Of a stretch of DNA of 34,958 nt, positions 15,146 through 23,246 are shown piece by piece; position 1 is the stretch's first letter; every line of letters starts with the position of its first letter. The DNA is from Ignavibacteria bacterium (GTDB lineage: Bacteria > Bacteroidota > Ignavibacteria > Tepidaquicellales > OLB5). Made by a program: the position numbers and the translations under genes. Below the pieces are notes generated by a model, which made no database searches, was not told the DNA's origin, and was given only the letters and a program-made list of their open reading frames with translations. Location: assembly GCA_025451455.1 (NCBI GenBank), contig JANWKI010000075.1, positions 1-34,958 on the forward strand. The letters are read 5' to 3'.

Positions 15146-17158
15146 ATGAAAAGACACTTAGTAAGGGTTGTAATGTTTCTCACTTTCTTATCAAACCTGA
15201 GTTATGCACAGAAATATAATGAAATCGGGGATATCGGAAAGAATTATTACGGTAATATAACAGCTCCTGATTTTCCATCCGGACTCCAGTGGCTTAATAC
15301 CGATAAACCCTTTTCAATAAAGGACTTCAGGGGAAAACTGGTTCTGATAGATTTCTGGACATATTGCTGCATAAACTGCATTCATATAATGCCCGACCTG
15401 AGAATACTGGAAGAGAAATACAAGAATGAACTTGTCGTTATCGGAGTGCATTCTGCAAAGTTCCTGACCGAACGCGGAACTGATAATATTCAACAGGCCA
15501 TACTTAAATACGGGATATCTCATCCTGTTATCAATGACAAAGATTTTGAAGTATGGGATGAGTATACTGCAAAGGCTTGGCCGACTCTTGTTCTGGTTGA
15601 TCCAAAAGGAAAAGTCATAGGAATGACAACCGGTGAGGGTGTCTTCGATGAATTTGATCCCGTAATATCTGCAGCTATCAGCGAGTATGATAGAGCAGGC
15701 AATATACTTAACAGGACTCCTTTAAAGTTTACTTTGGAAAAAGAAAAAGCTCCCAAATCTTTACTTTCGTATCCCGGAAAAATTACTTCGGATTCAAATT
15801 CAGCAAGATTGTTTATTACCGATTCAAACAACAACAGGATCCTTATACTGAAATTAAATATAAATGGAGATGAAGTCTCAGTCGAAGAAGTTATCGGTTC
15901 AGGAAAGTCCGGCTCAAAAGAAGGTACATTTGCCGAAGCAGAATTTTTCAGGCCTCAGGGGATTACTTTCTATAAAGATAAGCTATATATAGCTGATACT
16001 GAAAATCATTTGATACGGGAAATCGATCTCGCTGCAAAAACAGTCAGAACTATTGCCGGTTTAGGTTATCAATCGCAGGAAACCGGAATTATTTCAGGTA
16101 ATGCAAATGAGACTGCCCTTAACTCACCATGGGACCTGGTTGTAATAAATGATAAATTGTACATCGCAATGGCGGGCCGTCACCAAATCTGGAAGATGGA
16201 TCTGATAACGGGAAAGATCGGCACCTATATTGGAAGCGGAAGAGAAAATATTGCTGATGATTCATTTCTTGAAAGTTCTTTGGCTCAGCCAAGCGGTATC
16301 ACTACAGACGGGCTGAATATATACTTTGCCGATAGTGAAGTCAGTGCTGTCCGCTCGGCCGATATAACCGGCAAAAAGAGCAAAGTCAATACGATTGTTG
16401 GTGTTGGTTTATTTGACTTTGGAGATATCGATGGTATTGGTGATAATGTCCGTTTACAGCATCCACTGGGAATAGTTTACAGCCCTGCAGATGAATTGCT
16501 TTACGTTGCCGATACATATAACAATAAGATAAAAACAGTTAATCCGGCTACTCATGAAGCATATACTTTTGCAGGTACCGGATTTTCAGGGGTTCGTGAT
16601 GGATCTAAGGATGCAGCTCAATTTAATGAACCGAACGGACTTACTATCATGAACGGGAAGATCTTCGTTACTGATACGAATAATAATCTGCTTCGTGTTA
16701 TTGATATGATTTCAAATGAGGTCAAAACAGTAAGGATAAGTAACCCGGATAAATTAATGGTAAGCATGAAGCCGGATAAGAAACTCATGGTGGAAAATGT
16801 AATTAAACTGGATCCTGTTGAATTGAAACAGGGAGCAGTTAAGATTAAATTAAATTTTACTCTTCCTGCCGGATATCATATTAACCCCGAAGCACTGCCT
16901 CAGGTTGCAGTAAATTCTATGGATGGATTAGTTGAAAACTCCGAAATTGAGATCAATACTGAATCTCCTTCGTTTGAACTTCCGATAAAAATTTTAGGAG
17001 GAATTCTCTCAGGAAAAGTGTCAATAGAAGTCCTAATATATTACTGTGATACAGAAAACCAGGGCATTTGCAAATACAGTGATCTTTATTTTGAGGTTCC
17101 TGTAAGTGTTGTCAGTTCAGGAGAAGACATAATAGAGATAAGCCGCGTATTGATGTAA
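15146..17158 (+). CDS. NHLRC2-like protein: thioredoxin fold plus NHL-repeat propeller
   Basis: 670 residues with a signal peptide (1-21, ending SYAQ), so periplasmic or secreted. Residues about 38-185 are a thioredoxin-like domain whose active site is W71-T-Y-C-C75-I-N-C78, the CCINC form typical of NHLRC2 homologues rather than the WCGPC of thioredoxin. Residues about 210-560 hold NHL/beta-propeller blades (FRPQGITFYKDKLYIADT, LQHPLGIVYSPADELLYVAD, FNEPNGLTIMNGKIFVTDT). The C-terminal part (570-660) is a beta-rich domain with a lone Cys pair near YCDTENQGICKY. The family length is about 700. Possible role: envelope thiol-disulfide chemistry coupled to a propeller scaffold; the substrate is not known. 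Monocistronic, convergent with the DHOD-like gene, sharing a terminator. Confidence 0.88.
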   Translation: MKRHLVRVVMFLTFLSNLSYAQKYNEIGDIGKNYYGNITAPDFPSGLQWLNTDKPFSIKDFRGKLVLIDFWTYCCINCIHIMPDLRILEEKYKNELVVIGVHSAKFLTERGTDNIQQAILKYGISHPVINDKDFEVWDEYTAKAWPTLVLVDPKGKVIGMTTGEGVFDEFDPVISAAISEYDRAGNILNRTPLKFTLEKEKAPKSLLSYPGKITSDSNSARLFITDSNNNRILILKLNINGDEVSVEEVIGSGKSGSKEGTFAEAEFFRPQGITFYKDKLYIADTENHLIREIDLAAKTVRTIAGLGYQSQETGIISGNANETALNSPWDLVVINDKLYIAMAGRHQIWKMDLITGKIGTYIGSGRENIADDSFLESSLAQPSGITTDGLNIYFADSEVSAVRSADITGKKSKVNTIVGVGLFDFGDIDGIGDNVRLQHPLGIVYSPADELLYVADTYNNKIKTVNPATHEAYTFAGTGFSGVRDGSKDAAQFNEPNGLTIMNGKIFVTDTNNNLLRVIDMISNEVKTVRISNPDKLMVSMKPDKKLMVENVIKLDPVELKQGAVKIKLNFTLPAGYHINPEALPQVAVNSMDGLVENSEIEINTESPSFELPIKILGGILSGKVSIEVLIYYCDTENQGICKYSDLYFEVPVSVVSSGEDIIEISRVLM

Positions 17159-17190
17159 AAAAAGGGATGAATAAAGTCATCCCTTTAAAA
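17155..17190. terminator. Bidirectional terminator between convergent genes
   Basis: Perfect 9-bp stem AAGGGATGA/TCATCCCTT (17162-17170 with 17177-17185), loop 6 nt. On the minus strand it is followed by a seven-T tract, an excellent terminator for the DHOD-like gene; on the plus strand the tract is short. Confidence 0.85.
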
Positions 17191-17214
17191 TATACCCGAA
17201 TACCGTATTACTAT

Positions 17215-18213
17215 TTACATAAAACTATTAAGCGCTTTCATATAATTTGCTCTTTCAAATGCTGCAGGGTTTGCAACCGATTTGTGGCTCATGCTGCCCC
17301 TCATCATTTTCAACGAATCATACTCATGCTCGATCATCCAGGTTTCAATATCATTCAGGACGGTTCTGATATGCTCAATACCGAATTTATGCAAAGCGGC
17401 AAACATCTGTGTTACGCTTGCGCCTGTCATAGTCAGTTTAATAACATCTTCAGCTGTATTTACTCCGCTTGTTGCTGCAAGACTTGCATTTATCCTGCCA
17501 TAGAGAATTGCTATCCATCTAAGGGGCAAACGCATTGACTGGCTGTTGCTCAGCAGAACATTCGGAACAACTTCAAGATTCTCAAGGTCAATATCAGGCT
17601 GGTAAAACCTGTTGAATAAAACAAGTCCTTCAGCTCCGTTATCGTCAAGCCGTTTAGCAAAATTTGCAAGTGCGCTAATATAAGGGCTTATCTTCATTGC
17701 AACCGGAATTCCTATATTAGCTTTCACGGAGCGCAGAGTTTCAACATAAATATCTTCAATTTCCTGTGAGTTTGTATTTAGATCAGTTGCAAGCATGTAC
17801 ATATTCAATTCAAGGGCATCTGCACCTGCTTCTTCGATCAGTTTTGCATATTTAGTCCAACCTCCATCTGTACATCCGTTAAGACTCCCAATAACAGGAA
17901 TATTAACGCTTTTCTTGATATTATGCAGATGTTCCAGATATTCATCCGGTCCAAGGATATAACCGGCTTGTTCAGGGAAGTAAGTGAGGGCCTCAGCATG
18001 CGTATCTGAATGATACGAAGTGTGGTGATAAAGCTCCATTGCTTCGTGAGTAAGCTGTTCTTCAAACAAAGAATACATAACTACTGCCGATGCACCAGCA
18101 TCTTCCATTCTCTTAACATTTGCAATATCACGCGAAAGGGGAGAAGCAGAAGGAACTATAGGGTTCTTAAGAGTCATCCCTAAATAATGTGTTGTAAGAT
18201 CTACTTTGGACAT
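17215..18213 (-). CDS. Dihydroorotate-dehydrogenase-like flavoprotein paired with PFOR
   Basis: 332 residues, a single TIM-barrel of the PyrD type: N-terminal LGMTLKNPIVPSASPLS (substrate/FMN entry), VIGSLNG at 107-113, ELNMYM at 135-140, MKISPYI, and the phosphate-binding region near TSGVNTAEDVIKLTMTGAS. In class 1A dihydroorotate dehydrogenases the strand at 135-140 reads N-x-S-C-P-N with the catalytic Cys; here it is LNMYM, so that residue is missing. It is therefore unlikely to be the pyrimidine enzyme. It lies 69 nt downstream of nifJ on the same strand, and the pair nifJ/DHOD-like recurs in many anaerobes and cyanobacteria as I recall, which suggests a redox or accessory role around pyruvate metabolism. 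Substrate unknown. Confidence 0.85.
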   Translation of the reverse strand: MSKVDLTTHYLGMTLKNPIVPSASPLSRDIANVKRMEDAGASAVVMYSLFEEQLTHEAMELYHHTSYHSDTHAEALTYFPEQAGYILGPDEYLEHLHNIKKSVNIPVIGSLNGCTDGGWTKYAKLIEEAGADALELNMYMLATDLNTNSQEIEDIYVETLRSVKANIGIPVAMKISPYISALANFAKRLDDNGAEGLVLFNRFYQPDIDLENLEVVPNVLLSNSQSMRLPLRWIAILYGRINASLAATSGVNTAEDVIKLTMTGASVTQMFAALHKFGIEHIRTVLNDIETWMIEHEYDSLKMMRGSMSHKSVANPAAFERANYMKALNSFM

Positions 18214-18282
18214 AGTTTAACTATTGCTTATAATTTCTGATTATTTATTAAAAACTGAGCACCTCAATAATTTCATCCTGCT

Positions 18283-21200
18283 TCATATTTTTACGATTGC
18301 TTTCTGGTAATCTGCAGACAGATCTTCGTATATTTTCCACCTTTTCGTAACATCATCCTGTGCAAGCTTCATCAAAAACTTTGCTTCTTCGGGATGGCTC
18401 TTTGTAAGCATTTTGTATCTTGTTTCCATGTAAGCATATTCCTGGAGGCTTATTTTCGGCGGTTTGGAATCCAGCTTAAACGGAGATTCACCATTATCGA
18501 TCAATTCCGGATTAAACCTGAATAACGGCCAATAACCTGACTCAACAGCTGCCTTTTGATTTGTATTGGCTGTCCGCATATTGATACCGTGAGCAATACA
18601 ATGACTGTATGCAATGATCAGAGAAGGTCCGTCATATTTTTCAGCTTCAATAAAAGCCCTGAGTGTTTGAGTATCGTTTGCTCCAAGAGCAACCCTTGCA
18701 ACATACACATTACCATAACTAACTGCAAGAAGTCCCAGGTCCTTTTTAGCGGTGGTTTTTCCCGCAGCAGAGAATTTTGCAACTGCCGCACGGGGAGTAG
18801 ATTTTGAAGTCTGTCCACCTGTATTAGAATATACTTCAGTATCAAGTACAAGCATGTTGATATTTTTGCCCGAAAGCAAAACGTGATCAACACCCCCGAA
18901 GCCTATATCATAGGCCCATCCGTCACCGCCCATTATCCACACTGATTTCTTTACAAGATAATCGCTAAGCCATATCAGGCTTTTTGCTTCATCAGATTTA
19001 ACGCTTTCCAATTTCTTTTTAAGTTCTGAAACCCTTATTCTCTGTTCATAAATTCCCGATTCATCATCCTGCCGGGCATTCAATATTTCGTCTGCAAGTT
19101 TTTCACCAATAACCGATGCAAGCTTTTTCATCAATGACCTGGCGTATTCGTTATGTTTATCTATTGCAAGCCTGTATCCTAAACCAAACTCCGCATTATC
19201 TTCAAATAATGAATTGCTCCATGCCGGGCCGCGCCCCTCTTTATTTACTGCCCAGGGAGTTGTAGGCATATTGCCGCCGTATATTGATGAACACCCAGTT
19301 GCATTGGCAATAACTGACCTGTCACCAAAAAGCTGGCTGACAAGCTTGACATACGGAGTTTCTCCGCAACCCAGGCATGCTCCTGAGAACTCAAATAATG
19401 GCTGAAGGAATTGCGTGTCCTTAACGGAAGTCATATTGATCTTTGTCCTGTCAACTTCCGGCAGGTTAAGGAAATAATCAAAATTAACACTTTCCTTTTC
19501 CCGAAGCTCTTCCTGCGGCATCATATTTATCGCCTTGAAACGGGTTTCCTGTTTATTTTTTGCAGGGCAAACCTCAACACAAATTCCGCAGCCGGTACAG
19601 TCTTCAACTGCAACCTGCAGTGCATAAAGGGCAGTTTCTCCGAATTCTTTCCCGCGGTATTTTGTATATTTAAATGTTTCCGGTGTTCCGTTCAACTCTG
19701 TTTCATTGAAGACTTTTGGCCTTATAGCTGCGTGGGGGCAAACAATTGCGCATTTATTGCATTGAATACATACTTTCGTATCCCAAACCGGGACTTCAAG
19801 AGCTATATTGCGTTTTTCCCACATTGCTGTAGCTGTTGGGAATGTCCCGTCTGCAGGCATCATGCTTACCGGTATCATGTCTCCTTTGCCTTCTATCATC
19901 ATCGAAGTAACTTTTCTTACAAACTCCGGAGCAATTTCCAAAACTGCCGGTCTTAGCTTTTTGGTACTGGTTGCTGTTTTTGGTATTTCGACCTCAAACA
20001 AGTTCTCAAGAGTTTTATCGACGGAATCATAATTCATCTTGACAACTGCTTCACCTTTTTTGCCATAAGTTTTCTCTATGGATTTTTTGATCTTATCAAT
20101 GGCCTCTTCACGCGGTAAAATATTCGAAATAGCAAAGAAACAAGTCTGCATTATTGAATTGATCCTTAATCCCATTCCTGTTTCCTTGGCCACCTTATAC
20201 GCGTCTATAATATACATCCTGATCTTTTTAGAGATGATATCATTCTGCGCCTTCTTCGGAAGCGCTTCCCATGCTTTTTCCTTGGAGAGATTTGTATTGA
20301 TAAGAAAAGTAGCTCCTTCAACTGCATCTTCGAGCATATCAATTTTTTCCAGAAATGTAGGCTGGTGGCAGGCTATGAAGTTTGCCTTATTTATAAGGTA
20401 TGTTGAGCGGATTGGTTTAGGTCCGAACCTTAAATGTGATGTAGTCATCGAGCCGGATTTCTTAGAATCATAAACAAAAAATCCCTGTGCATAATTATCG
20501 GTTTCTTCACCAATAATTTTAATAGAGTTCTTGTTTGCGCCAACCGTTCCATCTGCACCAAGACCATAAAACTTTCCCCTGAATGTTTCGGGAGCTTCAA
20601 CGCTCAGATCAGGGTCAAACTCAAGGCTTGTAAAAGTCACGTCATCAATAATACCGATGGTGAAATGATTCTTAGGCTGTTCTTTTTTCAGTTCATCATA
20701 AACAGCTTTAACCATTGATGGGGTAAATTCTTTTGATGATAATCCGTAACGGCCGCCAATGATCTTCGGAAAACTTTTCAGCTCCGATGTACCATCTGAA
20801 AATGATTCTGAAATTGCATTTACAATATCAAGATACAATGGTTCTCCGCCTGAGCCGGGTTCTTTGGTCCTGTCAAGAACAGCTATTTTCTTTACTGTCT
20901 GTGGCAAAGCCTTCATAAAATGTCCCTTTGAAAACGGTCTGTATAACCTGACTATGATCATTCCTGTCTTTTCACCTAAGGCATTTGACCAGTCAACCAT
21001 TTCTTTTGCTGCTTCAGCGCCAGATCCCATAATGACAATCACTCTATCAGCTTGAGGATCTCCGTAGTAATCAAATAAATTATAATTTCTTCCTGTTATT
21101 CCTGCCAGTTTATCCATCTGTTTCTGAACAATGCCCGGGCAGGCGTCATAATACTTATTAACTGTTTCTCTTCCCTGGAAATAAACGTCGGGATTCTGGG

Positions 21201-21855
21201 CAGTTCCGCGTATGAACGGATTATCCGGAGAAAGTGCGCGTTTGCGATGCTCGAGTACCAGTTCCTCACTTATCATTTGTTTCATATCTTCTATAGCAAG
21301 CTGTTCGATCTTCATTACTTCGTGTGATGTTCTGAAGCCATCGAAAAAATGCATAAAAGGAATTCGGCTCTCAAGTGTAGCCGCCTGTGATATAAGTGCA
21401 AAATCCATTGCTTCCTGAACTGATCCTGAGCAAATCATACCGAATCCTGTTTGCCTGACTGCCATTACATCTGAGTGGTCCCCAAAAATCGAGAGCGCCT
21501 GTGCAGCAATTGAACGCGCTGTGACATGGAAAACAGTAGAAGTAAGTTCTCCTGCTATTTTATACATGTTTGGTATCATAAGAAGCAGACCCTGTGAAGC
21601 GGTAAAGGTTGTTGTTAGCGCTCCGTTTTGCAATGCACCGTGTACTGCCCCTGAAGCTCCCCCTTCAGACTGCATTTCCTGTACTGTTGGAATAATGCCC
21701 CAGAGATTCAATTTCTTTTCTGATGCCCACTGGTCACAAAGCTCACCCATATTTGATGATGGGGTTATAGGATAAATAGCACAAACTTCATTCAGATTAT
21801 AAGCAACATATGCAGCTGCTTCATTTCCGTCAATTGTTACTTTTTTTCGTTCCAT
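18283..21855 (-). CDS. nifJ: Pyruvate:ferredoxin (flavodoxin) oxidoreductase, single chain
   Basis: 1190 residues, the normal length of homodimeric PFOR. Domain order: alpha-like pyruvate domain with YPITPSS (Thr31) and Arg114 in VTARSIAAQALSIFGDH; domain II; gamma-like domain (about 420-625) with FYGLGADGTVGANKNS; a ferredoxin-like part with C696/C699/C702/C706 and C753/C756/C759/C763; TPP domain with the proximal cluster ligands C827, C830, C855, C1086 and GGDGWAYDIG at 977-986. All key residues match the Desulfovibrio africanus enzyme as I know it. It makes acetyl-CoA, CO2 and reduced ferredoxin from pyruvate, reversibly. The intergenic region upstream, shared with the Sua5 gene, carries a Crp-type palindrome and a TAATTTTG box. 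Followed by the DHOD-like gene. Nothing in it suggests a nitrogen-fixation link. Confidence 0.97.
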   Translation of the reverse strand: MERKKVTIDGNEAAAYVAYNLNEVCAIYPITPSSNMGELCDQWASEKKLNLWGIIPTVQEMQSEGGASGAVHGALQNGALTTTFTASQGLLLMIPNMYKIAGELTSTVFHVTARSIAAQALSIFGDHSDVMAVRQTGFGMICSGSVQEAMDFALISQAATLESRIPFMHFFDGFRTSHEVMKIEQLAIEDMKQMISEELVLEHRKRALSPDNPFIRGTAQNPDVYFQGRETVNKYYDACPGIVQKQMDKLAGITGRNYNLFDYYGDPQADRVIVIMGSGAEAAKEMVDWSNALGEKTGMIIVRLYRPFSKGHFMKALPQTVKKIAVLDRTKEPGSGGEPLYLDIVNAISESFSDGTSELKSFPKIIGGRYGLSSKEFTPSMVKAVYDELKKEQPKNHFTIGIIDDVTFTSLEFDPDLSVEAPETFRGKFYGLGADGTVGANKNSIKIIGEETDNYAQGFFVYDSKKSGSMTTSHLRFGPKPIRSTYLINKANFIACHQPTFLEKIDMLEDAVEGATFLINTNLSKEKAWEALPKKAQNDIISKKIRMYIIDAYKVAKETGMGLRINSIMQTCFFAISNILPREEAIDKIKKSIEKTYGKKGEAVVKMNYDSVDKTLENLFEVEIPKTATSTKKLRPAVLEIAPEFVRKVTSMMIEGKGDMIPVSMMPADGTFPTATAMWEKRNIALEVPVWDTKVCIQCNKCAIVCPHAAIRPKVFNETELNGTPETFKYTKYRGKEFGETALYALQVAVEDCTGCGICVEVCPAKNKQETRFKAINMMPQEELREKESVNFDYFLNLPEVDRTKINMTSVKDTQFLQPLFEFSGACLGCGETPYVKLVSQLFGDRSVIANATGCSSIYGGNMPTTPWAVNKEGRGPAWSNSLFEDNAEFGLGYRLAIDKHNEYARSLMKKLASVIGEKLADEILNARQDDESGIYEQRIRVSELKKKLESVKSDEAKSLIWLSDYLVKKSVWIMGGDGWAYDIGFGGVDHVLLSGKNINMLVLDTEVYSNTGGQTSKSTPRAAVAKFSAAGKTTAKKDLGLLAVSYGNVYVARVALGANDTQTLRAFIEAEKYDGPSLIIAYSHCIAHGINMRTANTNQKAAVESGYWPLFRFNPELIDNGESPFKLDSKPPKISLQEYAYMETRYKMLTKSHPEEAKFLMKLAQDDVTKRWKIYEDLSADYQKAIVKI

Positions 21856-21894
21856 TGTAAAGAATTATTTGTATTAATTGATTTTTTCATTACT

Positions 21895-21940
21895 CAAAAT
21901 TAATCACTTTCGGTCATCATTTAATATGATTTCGGTCATA
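21895..21940 (-). promoter_or_regulatory. nifJ -7 element, Crp/Fnr-like palindrome and 22-bp-spaced direct repeat
   Basis: Minus-strand TAATTTTG (21895-21902) is a perfect TAnnTTTG -7 box about 40 nt from the nifJ ATG. Just upstream, TTTCGGTCAT occurs twice (21908-21917 and 21930-21939), 22 bp apart, two helical turns. The second lies within TATGA-N6-TCATA (21925-21940), the geometry of a Crp/Fnr family site. No clear TTTG -33 box is present, which would suit activator-dependent transcription. Confidence 0.45.
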
Positions 21941-22006
21941 TTTGTAAGTTTTAGGCAATTTTTGCAGGATTATAACTAAAGAATATTAGAGCTATTTTTG
22001 CATAAT

Positions 22007-22939
22007 ATGAAAACGATTGTAACTGATTCAGTAAAGGAAACAGCTAAAATTATCAAAAAGGGAGGGATTGCAGCATTCCCTACGGAGACAGTTTATGGGC
22101 TTGGGGCGAATGTTTACGATGAAAAAGCCATCAGCAAGATATTCAAAGCAAAAGGAAGACCAGGGGATAATCCGCTCATTGTTCACATTGCACATAAAAA
22201 ACATTTGGAAATTCTGGCAAGGGAAATCCCGGAGTATGCCCGTAAGATAATCAGACAATTTTTTCCCGGACCAATTGCACTAATTCTCAAAAAAAACGAG
22301 ATCGTTCCAGATGTAGTTACAGCAGGTCTGGATACAATTGCGATTCGTATGCCATCATCAAAAATTGCGCTGGATCTGATCAAAGAATGCGGATTCCCGG
22401 TAGCAGCACCTTCATCCAATCTTTCAGGCTCTCCATCACCAACAAGTTTCGTGCATGTGCTTCAGGATTTCAAAGGTAAAATTCCATGTATTCTTATCGG
22501 TCCAAAAGCAAAGTTCGGCCTTGAGTCCACAGTTGTTGATTGTACAGGGAGAGATCCTGTTATTTTGAGACCGGGTGTGGTAACTCTTGAGCAATTGAAA
22601 AAAATCAATAAAAATATTAAGTACCAAAGCAGAACCTTAAAAATAATAAGTCCGGGACAAAAGTACAGGCATTACAGTCCGAAAGCGAAGGTAAGGTTCG
22701 TAAAACGTGAAACGTCAAATTTGAAGCGGGGTACAGCGTATATAGGTTTGAATAAAAAATTTGCGAAAGGTTTTGAACATGTTAATATTTGCAGTTCAGT
22801 TGAAGAATATGCAAAGCATTTATTTTCATTTTTCAGGGAGTGTGACCAAATTGGAATTAAAACTATTTACTGCGATAAGGTCAGCGAAAAGGGGGTAGGA
22901 CTGGCAATTATGAATCGTTTAATGAAAGCAATCGGGTAA
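22007..22939 (+). CDS. Threonylcarbamoyl-AMP synthase, Sua5 type
   Basis: 310 residues from the ATG at 22007 (an upstream in-frame TTG at 21998 is less likely). The YrdC domain (about 1-200) shows FPTETVYGLGANVYD, the KAKGRPGDNPLIVH nucleotide-binding loop and PSSNLSGSPSPTS. The linker SPGQKYRHYSPKAKV at about 217-231 and a Rossmann-like C-terminal domain mark Sua5/YwlC rather than short YrdC/TsaC. It makes threonylcarbamoyl-AMP from threonine, bicarbonate and ATP for the universal t6A37 tRNA modification. Transcribed away from nifJ, sharing the upstream region. The ribosome site is not evident. No operon partner: the next gene begins 307 nt later. Confidence 0.95.
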   Translation: MKTIVTDSVKETAKIIKKGGIAAFPTETVYGLGANVYDEKAISKIFKAKGRPGDNPLIVHIAHKKHLEILAREIPEYARKIIRQFFPGPIALILKKNEIVPDVVTAGLDTIAIRMPSSKIALDLIKECGFPVAAPSSNLSGSPSPTSFVHVLQDFKGKIPCILIGPKAKFGLESTVVDCTGRDPVILRPGVVTLEQLKKINKNIKYQSRTLKIISPGQKYRHYSPKAKVRFVKRETSNLKRGTAYIGLNKKFAKGFEHVNICSSVEEYAKHLFSFFRECDQIGIKTIYCDKVSEKGVGLAIMNRLMKAIG

Positions 22940-23246
22940 CCTTTTGCAACTCTTCGGATCCTACCCGCTTATGAATCATTCCCGCCGTGTTAAAATCATT
23001 TAAGGAAGTATCACAACTTTTCCCTTCAAAATATTAATAACTAAATCTATGCCCATTAAATTCCTGAAAAAACAATATGTTCTTCTATCTCAGTTATTAA
23101 AAATTCTTCTATATTATCAGAACCTTGGAACTTCCTGTATTGTTATATCCCTAATTGGGGAAAATATCGTTTATAAAATTCAGGCTAACTGATATTCTCT
23201 AAAAAACAGGTTAAACTATAATTTTTGCTAAATTTTAGAAAAGTTT
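22940..23246 (+). other. Intergenic region with kinase promoter
   Basis: AT-rich. Near the end TATAAT at 23217-23222 lies 25 nt upstream of the kinase ATG and is the best promoter-like box. A 47-residue frame (23049-23192, plus) is open but lacks a ribosome site and I do not count it as a gene. Nothing else seen. Confidence 0.4.

Noticed and set aside
18283-21855. nifJ as a sign of a nitrogen-fixation locus
   Set aside because: No nif structural or regulatory gene is nearby; single-chain PFOR is a general anaerobic enzyme.
23049-23192. Plus-strand 47-residue hydrophobic frame before the PAS kinase
   Set aside because: No ribosome site, AT-rich composition, and no similarity I recognise.
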